Assembly: GCF_013113715.1 (NCBI RefSeq)
Contig: NZ_CP053344.1
Coordinates: 2,976,001 to 3,040,000, forward strand
Direction of reading: 5' to 3'
DNA: 64,000 bases
Origin: Herbiconiux sp. SALV-R1
GTDB lineage: Bacteria > Actinomycetota > Actinomycetes > Actinomycetales > Microbacteriaceae
The notes under the pieces were generated by a model. That model saw only the letters and a list, made by a program, of their open reading frames with translations. It ran no database searches and had not been told where the DNA came from. The position numbers and the translations under genes were made by a program. This document shows positions 33,680-42,383 of this stretch, piece after piece. Position 1 is the stretch's first letter, and every line of letters begins with the position of its first letter.

Positions 33680-34297
33680 GTGACCGACATCAGCACCCCG
33701 ACGCTCGTGACGAGCGCGATCGGCCTGCTCACCATCACGAACCCCATCGGCAGCCTGCCGATCTTCCTCAACCTCACGAAGGACTTCGACGTCGCCCGGC
33801 AGAAGCGGCTGGGGCTGCTCGTCGGGCTCGCGGTGTTCGCCGTGCTCACGGTCTCGCTCGTCGCGGGCAGTTTGGTGCTGCAGGGCTTCGGCATCGACCT
33901 CACCTCCTTCCGCATCGCGGGTAACCTGCTCGTGGCGACCATCGGCTGGGCGATGCTCACGGCGAAGAGCAACATCGTGACGGTGACCGATCAGCAGTCG
34001 CCGGTGGTGGTGCCGCTGGCCATCCCGGTGATCGCGGGGCCGGGGGCGATCAGCCTCGTCATCACCTTCCAAGAGACCTATTCGAGCCTGTTCGACTACG
34101 GGATGGGCATCCTGATGATCCTCGCTGTGTCGATCGTCATCGCGGTCGCGCTGTACTTCGCGCCGCAGGTCGCCCGCATCGTCAAGCCCACGGGGATGAG
34201 CATCGTCACGCGCGTGTTCGGGTTGCTGCTGCTCGCCATCGCGGTGCAGTCCATCCTCGGCGCCCTCACAGACGCCTTCCCGGTTCTCACGAAGTAG
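33680..34297 (+). CDS. MarC-family integral membrane protein
   Basis: A 205-residue six-helix protein of the MarC/UPF0056 family. [21 protein letters not shown] at the start and [22 protein letters not shown] in the middle are the two NP/GPG motifs of the inverted repeats. The family was once linked to multiple antibiotic resistance, but that role was not supported and its function is unknown. GTG at 33680 follows a GGTGACGTC purine-poor site; it begins four bases after the AI-2E gene, so the two form an operon. Confidence 0.93.
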   Translation: MTDISTPTLVTSAIGLLTITNPIGSLPIFLNLTKDFDVARQKRLGLLVGLAVFAVLTVSLVAGSLVLQGFGIDLTSFRIAGNLLVATIGWAMLTAKSNIVTVTDQQSPVVVPLAIPVIAGPGAISLVITFQETYSSLFDYGMGILMILAVSIVIAVALYFAPQVARIVKPTGMSIVTRVFGLLLLAIAVQSILGALTDAFPVLTK

Positions 34298-34322
34298 CTC
34301 CCGGCGCCGAGTCAGTAGGCTT

Positions 34323-35525
34323 GTGGGCGTGACACACGCACGCATCTCCGCACGCATCGCCGCCATCGCCGAATCCGCCACCCTCAAGGTCGACGCGAAG
34401 GCCAAGAGCCTCCAGGCCGCAGGCCGGCCCGTCATCTCCTATGCCGCCGGTGAGCCCGATTTCCCGACGCCGGAGCACATCGTCGAGGCCGCCGCGGCAG
34501 CCGTGCTCGACCCGAAGAACCACCGGTACACGCCGGCGGCCGGGCTGCCGGAGCTTCGCGAGGCGATCGCCGCGAAGACGCTGCGCGACAGCGGCGTCGA
34601 GGTGTCGCCGTCGCAGGTGATCGTCACGAACGGCGGCAAGCAGGCCGTCTACCAGTCGTTCGCCACGCTGCTCGACCCGGGCGACGAGGTGCTCGTGCCC
34701 ACCCCGTTCTGGACCACCTACCCCGAGGCCATCGCACTCGCGGGCGGCGTGCCCGTGCAGGTGTTCGCGGGCAGCGACCAGGACTACCTCGTCACCGTCG
34801 AGCAGCTCGAGGCCGCCCGCACCGAGCGCACGAAGGTGCTGCTGTTCGTCTCGCCGTCGAACCCCACCGGCGCCGTCTACTCCCCCGAGCAGACCAAGGC
34901 GATCGGCGAGTGGGCCGAGGAGCACGGGCTGTGGGTCATCAGCGACGAGATCTACCAGAACCTCGTCTACGACGGGAAGACGGCTGTGTCGATCGTCGAC
35001 GCCGTTCCCGCGCTGGCCGACCGCACCATCCTGGTCAACGGTGTCGCCAAGACCTACGCGATGACCGGATGGCGGGTCGGGTGGATGGTCGGGCCCGCCG
35101 ACGCCATCAAGGCCGCGTCGAACCTGCAGTCGCACCTCTCGTCGAACGTGTCGAACGTGTCTCAGCGCGCCGCGATCGCCGCACTGAACGGGCCGCAGGA
35201 CACCGTCGCGGTCATGCGCGACACCTACGACCGGCGGCGCCGGGAGATCGTGTCGGGGCTCAACGCGATCGACGGCGTGCACACCCCCCTGCCGGAGGGC
35301 GCGTTCTACGTCTACCCCGACGTGAGCGGGCTGCTCGGGCGCAGCTGGGCCGGCGTGACGCCGACGACCTCGCTCGAACTCGCCGACCTCATCCTCGACC
35401 AGGTCGAGGTGGCGACGGTTCCCGGTGAGGCGTTCGGGCCGAGCGGGTTCCTGCGGCTGTCGTACGCGCTCGGAGACGAGGCGCTGGCGGAGGGTGTAAC
35501 GCGGTTGCAGCGCTTCTTCTCCTGA
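34323..35525 (+). CDS. Class I aminotransferase (aspartate aminotransferase type)
   Basis: A 400-residue PLP aminotransferase. [70 protein letters not shown] and [14 protein letters not shown] are class Ib AspC hallmarks. Schiff-base lysine is residue 243 in [20 protein letters not shown], and the carboxylate-binding arginine lies in the C-terminal FLRLSYA. It should transfer amino groups between aspartate and 2-oxoglutarate, possibly with prephenate too. GTG at 34323 or 34329 could start it; neither has a clear ribosome site. It follows marC by 25 bp. Confidence 0.92.
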   Translation: MGVTHARISARIAAIAESATLKVDAKAKSLQAAGRPVISYAAGEPDFPTPEHIVEAAAAAVLDPKNHRYTPAAGLPELREAIAAKTLRDSGVEVSPSQVIVTNGGKQAVYQSFATLLDPGDEVLVPTPFWTTYPEAIALAGGVPVQVFAGSDQDYLVTVEQLEAARTERTKVLLFVSPSNPTGAVYSPEQTKAIGEWAEEHGLWVISDEIYQNLVYDGKTAVSIVDAVPALADRTILVNGVAKTYAMTGWRVGWMVGPADAIKAASNLQSHLSSNVSNVSQRAAIAALNGPQDTVAVMRDTYDRRRREIVSGLNAIDGVHTPLPEGAFYVYPDVSGLLGRSWAGVTPTTSLELADLILDQVEVATVPGEAFGPSGFLRLSYALGDEALAEGVTRLQRFFS

Positions 35526-35619
35526 GTTTTGCCGTCTGCGGGGCGCGCGATCGTCCTTTGGTGCAGTCCTGATGAGGAAGTCTCGCTTTGTGAGGCCGTG
35601 ACTCGGTAGAGTTTTGCTC

Positions 35620-37875
35620 ATGTTCAGGCATGGGTGGCTCCGGATGCTCGCGGCAGCGGTGTGCGTCGGCGCGCTCGTCGGGGTAGCTGGGGCGATCACC
35701 GGGTTGACGGGCAGCCCGGTGGCGCGGGCTGCGGCCCCGCTCGTGACGGTGGCGCCCGCGGCGGGGTCGGTCGTGGTGGTTCCTCCGGGCGGCGGGAGCT
35801 TCGACATCGAACTCGCGGGCTCCGACGACGCGGGAAGCACGATTGGTGTCACGGTCGCCGTCGACGGAGACCTGGTCGAGCTGTGCCAGACGACGGTGCT
35901 CGCCGACGAGAGCTGGAGTTGCGTTCTCGTCGACCCGCCCGACTTCGAGGGGCCAGTCACCGTGAGCAACGGGATGGACAGCTCGGTGCTGTCCTTCGGC
36001 GTGCTGCACGGGCCGACGATCGACGGCGATGCCGGCGAGCCCGGCGTGCTGACGTCGACGATCACGGCCGACGAGCCCGCCCAGACGGTGAGTGGGAGCG
36101 GGCACGCGGGGGCTGTGCTCCGGCTGGCGTTCGACGACGGGTCGGGGTGCTCCACCACCGTCGACGCGGCGGGGCTGTGGAGGTGCGAGGTGCTGGGGGT
36201 GCCCGCAGGCGCGGGGCCGTTCCGGTTGGTGGCGTCGCAGGCGTACGCGGCGGCGACGGGGTACCCGGCGGCCGGTGCGCCGGTGCAGTTCGTCGTCGAC
36301 GAGGTGCCGCTCGGGCCGACGCCGTCACCGAGTCCGTCACCGACGCCCAGTCCGTCACCGACGCCCGGTCCTTCAGCTTCGCCGACGCCGAGTCCTTCTC
36401 CCGGTCCGTCACCCGTCGCCACGACGTCTCCTGGTGCGTCGACCCCGACCATCTCTTCGCCTGGTGCGGTGACGCCGGTGACTGCTCCGCCGTTCAGCGC
36501 GATGGGGCCATCAGGCGACGACTCAGCGGGGGAGGGGGAAGAACCCGGCCGCGACGATGGCGTGAATTCAGGTGGTGCAGCCGCTCCGCGGACGGCGGAT
36601 GCGGCCGCGGTCTCGCGGGGAGCGGACGAGACCTCGACCCCGGTCCCTCTCGATGCCGCTTCGCTGCTCGCACGGTCGGGTGAGGATCGCGGGGCGGCTG
36701 CGCTTCCCGAGACGGCCCCGACGGCTCCGCCCAGCGGGCTCGCCGCCCTCCCCAGCCTGACCGAAATCGGGTCGCGGTCGCTCGGGGATCACGCGCGGGC
36801 GGCTGTGGGCGCATTCGGGGTGATCCTGCTCGTGCTGCTGCCGGGCGGAATCCTCGAATCGACTCTCGCGGCCAACCGCGACCGCATCCGTCGCTCCGCG
36901 CCCGTGCGACGCCTCGCCCGGATCATCGCGGGTCGGGGCTCGAGGCGGGCCGCGGTCGTGGAGCAGCTCGCCGCGTCTGAGCCTGGAGTTCGCCTCAGGC
37001 GCCGACTGGGAGTCGCCGGCACCTTGATCGCGGGTGCAGCCATAGGGGCTGCGGTCGTGCCCGGCGCCTTCACGGGCCTGACGGGCCTACGCTGGTTCGC
37101 CGTGTTCCTCGCGGGGAGTGCGATCGTGTGCGTGGTGCCCGGAGTCGTGGTGCTCTTCACGACGGCTCATTCCGGAGACCGTGCGCGCGGCGGGTTCGAG
37201 GCACAGCTGTGGTTGCTACCGCTGACCGCACTCACTGTCGTCGCATCGCGCCTCGGCAGTGTCGCCCCCGGCTTCGTGTTCGGACTCGTCGTGGGTGTGG
37301 CGCTCGCGCCGGGACTCAGCCGACTGGCCACGGCGCGGGCACTTCGCACCGGGGTCGTGGCGTGCCTCTTCACCGGCGTCGGCGCGTGGCTCCTCAGCGG
37401 GTCGCTGCGCGACTTCGCCGGGGCGATGTCGGCGACCTCCTCCGACCCCGGGTCAGCGGCGGCGGTGCCGCTCGTCAGCCTCGCGGGCGGCGCCTCGGCC
37501 GCCGCCGACGTGCTGACCGTCGTGGCCATGGCGGCGCTCACCGGTCCCGTGGTGTCACTGTTGCCGCTGCGGTTCCTCGACGGCCACGAGCTGCGGCGAA
37601 CCCTCCCCCGCTCCTGGGCGGCCTGCTCCTTCGCCGCGCTCATCACCTTCGCCCTCGTCATCGCCCCCGACCGCGACGCCTGGGATGCGGTCGCCGGCGA
37701 CCTCCTCCTCTGGGCCCTGCTCGCCGCCGCCGTCACCCTCCTCACGCTCGCCACCTGGGCCTACTTCACCTTCGTCCCCGAACGCCCCGCCCCCACCCCC
37801 ACCCCCACCCCGCCTGGCGACACCACCCCGCCCGCCTACTCAAGACCCCGCGACGCCCGCGAGCCCGCCGGCTGA
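35620..37875 (+). CDS. Hypothetical surface protein with C-terminal multi-helix membrane domain
   Basis: A 751-residue protein I do not recognise. A signal peptide (about 10-40, ending PVARAAAP) is followed by two beta-rich, Ig-like modules (about 40-120 and 125-220), each with a conserved-looking WSC/WRC (ESWSCVLVDPP, GLWRCEVLG). A Pro/Ser/Thr repeat linker (PTPSPSPSPT-like, about 228-290) and a low-complexity acidic region lead to about eight membrane helices from residue 390 on (VGAFGVILLVLLPGGILEST onward). An Arg-rich loop separates the first two helices. The outside domain could bind a ligand and the membrane part act as channel or anchor; this is speculation. ATG at 35620 is used; TTG at 35614 is possible. 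Confidence 0.7.
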   Translation: MFRHGWLRMLAAAVCVGALVGVAGAITGLTGSPVARAAAPLVTVAPAAGSVVVVPPGGGSFDIELAGSDDAGSTIGVTVAVDGDLVELCQTTVLADESWSCVLVDPPDFEGPVTVSNGMDSSVLSFGVLHGPTIDGDAGEPGVLTSTITADEPAQTVSGSGHAGAVLRLAFDDGSGCSTTVDAAGLWRCEVLGVPAGAGPFRLVASQAYAAATGYPAAGAPVQFVVDEVPLGPTPSPSPSPTPSPSPTPGPSASPTPSPSPGPSPVATTSPGASTPTISSPGAVTPVTAPPFSAMGPSGDDSAGEGEEPGRDDGVNSGGAAAPRTADAAAVSRGADETSTPVPLDAASLLARSGEDRGAAALPETAPTAPPSGLAALPSLTEIGSRSLGDHARAAVGAFGVILLVLLPGGILESTLAANRDRIRRSAPVRRLARIIAGRGSRRAAVVEQLAASEPGVRLRRRLGVAGTLIAGAAIGAAVVPGAFTGLTGLRWFAVFLAGSAIVCVVPGVVVLFTTAHSGDRARGGFEAQLWLLPLTALTVVASRLGSVAPGFVFGLVVGVALAPGLSRLATARALRTGVVACLFTGVGAWLLSGSLRDFAGAMSATSSDPGSAAAVPLVSLAGGASAAADVLTVVAMAALTGPVVSLLPLRFLDGHELRRTLPRSWAACSFAALITFALVIAPDRDAWDAVAGDLLLWALLAAAVTLLTLATWAYFTFVPERPAPTPTPTPPGDTTPPAYSRPRDAREPAG

Positions 37876-38203
37876 CCCTCATCCCGCGACACACCCGCCC
37901 CGCCCCCACGGGCGACACCACCCCTTCCTCCCACTCAGCACCCGGTACCACGACCCCGCCCTCCCACACGACACCCCGCGACACACCCGAACCCATCCGC
38001 CAACCCCCAACCCGCGACACCCCCGAACCCGACCCCCATCCCACGGCGCCCCGAACTCGGGCGTCAACTCACCGGCGGCATTGCTCGCACATTCACCGCC
38101 TCGGTCCCGCCCCATGCGCAAACGACAGCGTTCCAGAGAGGGGCGCCGCATGGATGAGCCGGGCGCAGCGCACCCGCCGGTCAGGGCTGAGGCCCCCCCG
38201 TTC
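37876..38203. repeat. C-rich degenerate repeats after the surface protein
   Basis: About 170 bases of C-rich sequence with recurring CCGCGACACACCCG, GGCGACACCACCCC and CGCGACACCCCCG, echoing the last codons of the preceding gene (GGCGACACCACCCCGCCC). No gene is supported. The remainder to 38203 is unremarkable. Confidence 0.6.
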
Positions 38204-38251
38204 GGTCGCGTTCAAGGCGCAAAGCGCGCCATTCAAGCACTGCGCGCTACC
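38204..38251. repeat. Decayed copy of the GTCGC-palindrome family
   Basis: GGTCGCG...CAAAGCGC and GCACTGCGCGCTACC match the arms of the intergenic palindrome family at reduced identity. It lies between the convergent ends of the surface protein and the AraC gene. Confidence 0.45.
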
Positions 38252-38273
38252 TGCACGACGAGCGGGAAGCGCC

Positions 38274-39143
38274 CTACGCGGCGCGCTCGACCGGGAGCCA
38301 CAACTCGGTGGTGGCGGTGCTGAAGTCGTCGGCGCGGTCGAGGATCGCGACGATGGACGGGCCGGGCCGGAGTCGCCACGGGTTGGACGGGAACCAGTCG
38401 GTCGCGGTCGCCGCCCACACCTTCTGCAGCTCGGTCGGGTACTCGCCCTCGGCGCGGAAAACCGCCCACGTGCCGGCCGGAACCTCGATCACGTCGAGAT
38501 CATCGTCCACCCGGCTCGTGTCCGACACGGCGACACCGTGCAGGGAGGTCAGTGGGCTCCCCTCGGCGTAGTCGGGGTCGACGTCGGCGCTGACGTGAAG
38601 CAGGCCGGCCGGTTCGGTGTCGCTCAGGGCTTTCAGGCGTGAGTGCTCTGTCATCGGCAGCGAGGCGATGTGGGCTTGGATATGCGGGTTGATTCCCTTG
38701 TGGATGAGGGGCACGGTGGCGGCGTGCCCGACGAGGCGGAAGGCCGGTCGGTCGGTGATGCGGGTCTCCATGGTGGTGTTCCCTTCTACGGTCAGGCGGA
38801 ACCCGAGCTGCGGTTGCGTTCGAAGGGGGCCGCCGTTTCGCCTGGCGTCAACGAAGCTGAGACCGTGCACCGACCGGAAGGCGCGACCGAAAGCTTCGGT
38901 CGACCCGTAGCCGTAACGCACCGCGATGCCCAGCAGGTCGCCGCCCTCGAGGATGTCCGCAGCCGCGACCGACATGCGACGCCGCCGGATGTACTCCGAC
39001 AGCGGCATCCCGGCGAGCGACGAGAACATCCGCCGGAGGTGGTACTCCGTCGTGCCGAGCCCCCTCGCCAGCGACGCCACATCGAGGTCGTCGTGCAGGC
39101 GCTCCTCGACCAGCTCGACCAACCGGTTCAACTCCGCGATCAT
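38274..39143 (-). CDS. AraC-family regulator with GyrI-like effector domain
   Basis: A 289-residue Rob/TipAS-like regulator. The N-terminal double helix-turn-helix reads DVASLARGLGTTEYHLRRMFSSLAGMPLSEYIRRRRM and EGGDLLGIAVRYGYGSTEAFGRAFRSVHG (AraC signature, about 25-100). From about residue 125 a GyrI/effector-binding fold follows (METRITDRPAFRLVGHAA..., IEVPAGTWAVFRAEGEYP, SIVAILDRA), which in relatives binds hydrophobic cations or drugs. ATG at 39143 has AAGGAGG four bases upstream, so the seven upstream codons are excluded. It faces the surface protein tail to tail. Confidence 0.92.
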   Translation of the reverse strand: MIAELNRLVELVEERLHDDLDVASLARGLGTTEYHLRRMFSSLAGMPLSEYIRRRRMSVAAADILEGGDLLGIAVRYGYGSTEAFGRAFRSVHGLSFVDARRNGGPLRTQPQLGFRLTVEGNTTMETRITDRPAFRLVGHAATVPLIHKGINPHIQAHIASLPMTEHSRLKALSDTEPAGLLHVSADVDPDYAEGSPLTSLHGVAVSDTSRVDDDLDVIEVPAGTWAVFRAEGEYPTELQKVWAATATDWFPSNPWRLRPGPSIVAILDRADDFSTATTELWLPVERAA

Positions 39144-39292
39144 GCCGCCTCCTTCGACACCCACCCTCCCGGGTCGTCACCGTCGGCACCCTACTATCCC
39201 GGTCCGATCGGATCGTCGCTGCTCTCAGTACCGCGCCCGGTAGTCGGTCGGGCGGCACACACCCCGCGCAGAGATGAATCAGTCACCCCACA

Positions 39293-39346
39293 TTGGTCGC
39301 ACAAAGTGCTCGCAAACGCAGCAATACGAGCACTTTGCGCTACTAA
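39293..39346. repeat. GTCGC palindrome, copy B
   Basis: Left arm TTGGTCGCACAAAGTGCTCG (39293-39312), right arm CGAGCACTTTGCGCTACTAA (39327-39346), loop 14 bases. Arms match at 17 of 20 positions. It lies in the 352-bp gap 39144-39495, which holds no gene. Confidence 0.85.
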
Positions 39347-39396
39347 AGAGGGGCGTGGCGGGTCGCACCTGCACCTCCAGAAGGATGACGTCGAGT

Positions 39397-39450
39397 TTGG
39401 TCGCGCGAAATGCTCGTAAGCGGGGGCATTCGAGCAGTTTGCGCGACCAA
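39397..39450. repeat. GTCGC palindrome, copy C
   Basis: Left arm TTGGTCGCGCGAAATGCTCG (39397-39416), right arm CGAGCAGTTTGCGCGACCAA (39431-39450), loop 14 bases; 18 of 20 positions pair. It is 104 bp from copy B, start to start. Confidence 0.85.
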
Positions 39451-39462
39451 GGCGCGCAGCGC

Positions 39463-39493
39463 GCGCAGCCGCGCGCAGCGCGCGCGGCTGCGC
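39463..39493 (-). terminator. Terminator after the alpha/beta hydrolase gene
   Basis: A 14-bp all-matching stem (GCGCAGCCGCGCGC, 39463-39476, with 39480-39493) and 3-base loop, two bases after the hydrolase stop. Confidence 0.8.
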
Positions 39494-39495
39494 GG

Positions 39496-40278
39496 TCAGC
39501 GGATGAGGCGGGCCACCTCGCGCGCGAGGGGCTCGCGGATGAGGTGGTCGGCGCGCGGCACCTCGTGGAGGCCGACGTGGTGCATGGAACCGAGGCGGTG
39601 GAGGGAGGCGGGAACGATGACCTGGTCGCGAGCGCCGTAGACGACATCGATCGGCACGGAGACCTGGGCGAGGTCGGTCATCGTGGTCTGGGTCTCGATG
39701 CAGTGCTCCATCGAGAGCGAGAAGGCGGCCCACGACTCGTCGTCGATCTTCAGGGAACCGCTCGGCATCCAGCGCGAGAACCGGCCGACGTTGTTGACGA
39801 TGGTGAGCTGGTTGCCGCGCACGAAGCGGTAGAACCACAGGTATCCGCCCACGCGCAACCGCTGCCCGAGCTCGTCGATGTAGCGGCGGTGCGGGTAGAT
39901 GGGCGGCGAGACCAACACCAGGTGCGAGAGCTCCTTGCGGTGCACCGCCGCGTAGCGGCCCGCGATCAGGCCGCCGAGACTGTGCCCCACGAGGGTGAAC
40001 GGCCCGCGCAGCCGCAGCGACCGCACCGTCTTGTGCAGCGCCTGCACGTGCTCGTCGAGCGTGAACGTCGCGGCCTCCCCCGCCCGCGATCCGCCAAAAC
40101 CGAGGAGGTCGATGGCGATCACCCGGTACAGCGGGGAGAGCAACGGCACCACTGTGCGCCAGCTCGCCGACGATGACGCGATGCCGTGCAGCAAGATGAC
40201 CACCGGCCCCGAGCCCACGTCGACGGCGACGTTGAGCGTGGGCGTGGCGGCCTGCCGCTCCCGCAATCTCCCGAACAT
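39496..40278 (-). CDS. Alpha/beta hydrolase
   Basis: A 260-residue serine hydrolase. The oxyanion region ILLHGIASSSASW (about 29-41), nucleophile elbow GHSLGG (Ser about 99), acid in VVYGARDQVIVP and histidine in VPRADHLIREP complete the triad. A cap insert of about 60 residues (RRYIDELGQRLRVGGYLWFYRFV) follows strand 6. The layout fits MhpC/haloperoxidase-like esterases and hydrolases; a real substrate cannot be named. It is a single gene reading toward the two palindromes, with AraC downstream on the same strand. Confidence 0.9.
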   Translation of the reverse strand: MFGRLRERQAATPTLNVAVDVGSGPVVILLHGIASSSASWRTVVPLLSPLYRVIAIDLLGFGGSRAGEAATFTLDEHVQALHKTVRSLRLRGPFTLVGHSLGGLIAGRYAAVHRKELSHLVLVSPPIYPHRRYIDELGQRLRVGGYLWFYRFVRGNQLTIVNNVGRFSRWMPSGSLKIDDESWAAFSLSMEHCIETQTTMTDLAQVSVPIDVVYGARDQVIVPASLHRLGSMHHVGLHEVPRADHLIREPLAREVARLIR

Positions 40279-40451
40279 GATCGCACCTCACTTCTATACA
40301 TGAGAATACATCACGGCGAAGCGGATGGGGCAGGCGCGCATCCCGTTCAACGCAGTTGCAACGCGGCGGCCCGCCATCCCCCGACCGGCGGACCACTCGT
40401 TCCCCCCGGCGGCCTCTGGTGCCGCGGCCGGGCACTCGCGACGATGGAGTC

Positions 40452-41411
40452 ATGGCATCAACTTCCGCCTCGGGCACCGCCGTCAGCGTCACCGGCCTGC
40501 GCAAGAGCTACGGTTCCTTCACCGCCGTCGACGACGTCTCCTTCGACATCGCCCACGGCGAGACCTTCGCCCTCCTCGGCCCGAACGGCGCGGGCAAGAG
40601 CACGACGGTCGAGATCCTCGAGGGCTACCGCGACCGCACCGGCGGCGAGGTCAGCGTGCTGGGCACCGACCCGCAGCACGGGAGGCTCGCCTGGAAGGCC
40701 CGCCTCGGCATCGTGCTGCAGCAGTCGGGCGAGAGCGGCAACCTCAGCGTGCGCGAGCAGATCAAGCACTTCGCCGGCCTCTACCCGAACCCGCGCGACG
40801 TCGACGAGGTGATCGCGGCGGTGGGTCTCGAGCAGAGAGCCGGGGCGCGCATCCGCTCGCTCTCCGGCGGCCAGCGCCGCCGCGTCGACGTCGCGCTCGG
40901 CATCGTCGGCAACCCCGAACTGCTGTTCCTCGACGAGCCCACGACCGGCTTCGACCCCGAGGCCAGGCGGCAGTTCTGGGTGCTCATCAGGTCGCTGGCG
41001 CAGTCGGGCACGACGATCCTCCTCACCACCCACTACCTCGACGAGGCGGCGCAGCTCAGCGATCGCGCCGCGGTCATCGTGGGCGGCAAGCTCGTCGACA
41101 TCGGCCCGGTCGGCACCCTCGGGCCCGCCGAGGCACGCGTGCCCATCGTGCGCTGGCGCGACGGCGACCGGATGCGCGAGGAACGCACCGAGAATCCCGG
41201 TCTGCTGGTGAGCCGGCTGGTCGCCGAGCGCGGCGGCCTCAGCGAGCCCGAGGGTCTCGAGATCGTGCGCCCCTCCCTCGAGGACATCTACCTCGACCTC
41301 GTCGCCACGGCCGAGCGAGCCACCACCCCCGAAGCCACCGCCGCCGCGGACGCCACCTCCGCGGACGCCGCCTCCGCGAACACCACCGCACAAGGGAGCA
41401 CCGCAGCATGA
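40452..41411 (+). CDS. ABC exporter ATP-binding protein (drug/DrrA type)
   Basis: A 319-residue ATPase of an ABC-2 exporter. Walker A GPNGAGKSTT (about 43-52), Q-loop IVLQQSGESGNLSV, signature LSGGQRRRVDVALG, Walker B LLFLDEPTTGFD and switch LLTTHYLDEAAQLSD are all intact. After residue 290 comes an Ala/Thr-rich tail (TTPEATAAADATSADAASAN). ATG at 40452 is used because sequence upstream is Arg/Pro noise. The gene overlaps the permease by four bases (ATGA) and forms the first half of a module with the kinase-regulator pair at 42384. Confidence 0.93.
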   Translation: MASTSASGTAVSVTGLRKSYGSFTAVDDVSFDIAHGETFALLGPNGAGKSTTVEILEGYRDRTGGEVSVLGTDPQHGRLAWKARLGIVLQQSGESGNLSVREQIKHFAGLYPNPRDVDEVIAAVGLEQRAGARIRSLSGGQRRRVDVALGIVGNPELLFLDEPTTGFDPEARRQFWVLIRSLAQSGTTILLTTHYLDEAAQLSDRAAVIVGGKLVDIGPVGTLGPAEARVPIVRWRDGDRMREERTENPGLLVSRLVAERGGLSEPEGLEIVRPSLEDIYLDLVATAERATTPEATAAADATSADAASANTTAQGSTAA

Positions 41412-42298
41412 CCGCCCCGACCGCCCCGCGCATCCCGCAGCCCGTCCCGGCCGCCCGCACCGCCACCTCCCCCGCCCGCTTCGGCCCTTTCCGCACTCTC
41501 CGCATCGGCCTCGCCCGCATCGCCTACGAGGTCACCGTCTACTTCCGCGCCGGCGACACCGTATTCTTCACCTTCCTCTTCCCGGTCGTGCTGCTCGGCA
41601 TCTTCTCGGTCGCCTTCGACAGCCTGGGCGAGGTGCGCAGCCCCGACGGCTCTGCCGCCATCTCGCAGGCTGCCTACTATCTGCCCGGAATGATCGCGGC
41701 AGGCATCCTGCTGAGCGGCGTGCAGAACCTCGGCGTCGACATCGCCATCGAGCGCGGTGACGGCACGCTGAAGCGCCTTGCCGGAACGCCCATGCCCGTG
41801 CTGTCGTACTTCCTCGGCAAGATGGGCCAGGTGCTCGTGACCTCGCTCGCGCAGGTCGCGCTCCTGCTGCTGCTCGCCCGCGTCGCCTTCGGGGTCGACC
41901 TGCCGAGCGACGCCGGGAGCTGGCTCACCTTCGCCTGGGTGTACCTGCTCGGCATCACCACCTCGGCGGTGCTCGGCATCGCCATCTCCCGCCTGCCGCG
42001 CACCGGCAAGAGCGCGACGGCCGTCATCATCCCGCCGCTGCTCGTGCTGCAGTTCATCTCGGGCGTGTTCCTCGGCTTCACCATGCTGCCCGACTGGTTG
42101 CAGACCGTGGCGAGCATCTTCCCCCTCAAGTGGATCGCCCAGGGCATGCGCGCCGCCTTCCTCCCCGACGCCTTCGCCGCCGCCGAACAGGGCGGCGACT
42201 GGAACCTGGGCGGTGTCGCGATCGTGCTCGGCCTCTGGCTGGTGGTGGGGGTCGTGGTCTGCCGCGTCACCTTCCGCTGGATCAGGAAAGACGCATGA
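41408..42298 (+). CDS. ABC-2 type exporter permease
   Basis: A 296-residue permease with six helices. A 30-residue Pro/Ala-rich cytosolic head is followed by the amphipathic entry GLARIAYEVTVYFRAGDTVFFTFLFPVVLLGIFS; the middle has ERGDGTLKRLAGTPMPVLSYFLGKM, a classic ABC-2 (DrrB-like) signature, and FISGVFLGFTMLPDWLQTVASIFPLKWIAQGMR. It works with the ATPase before it. The likely cargo is an antibiotic, lipid or peptide, and the neighbouring two-component system probably induces it. Confidence 0.92.
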   Translation: MTAPTAPRIPQPVPAARTATSPARFGPFRTLRIGLARIAYEVTVYFRAGDTVFFTFLFPVVLLGIFSVAFDSLGEVRSPDGSAAISQAAYYLPGMIAAGILLSGVQNLGVDIAIERGDGTLKRLAGTPMPVLSYFLGKMGQVLVTSLAQVALLLLLARVAFGVDLPSDAGSWLTFAWVYLLGITTSAVLGIAISRLPRTGKSATAVIIPPLLVLQFISGVFLGFTMLPDWLQTVASIFPLKWIAQGMRAAFLPDAFAAAEQGGDWNLGGVAIVLGLWLVVGVVVCRVTFRWIRKDA

Positions 42299-42383
42299 CC
42301 AGCGGATGCGCGCCCACGCCCCGCAGACCGGCCGGGCCACCGCAGGCACCGGCCGTGTCAGCGGCTCTCACTAGGGTTGCCTC

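Noticed and set aside
37876-38203. Short C-rich coding frames after the surface protein
   Set aside because: Pro/His/Arg-only composition from degenerate repeats and no ribosome sites.
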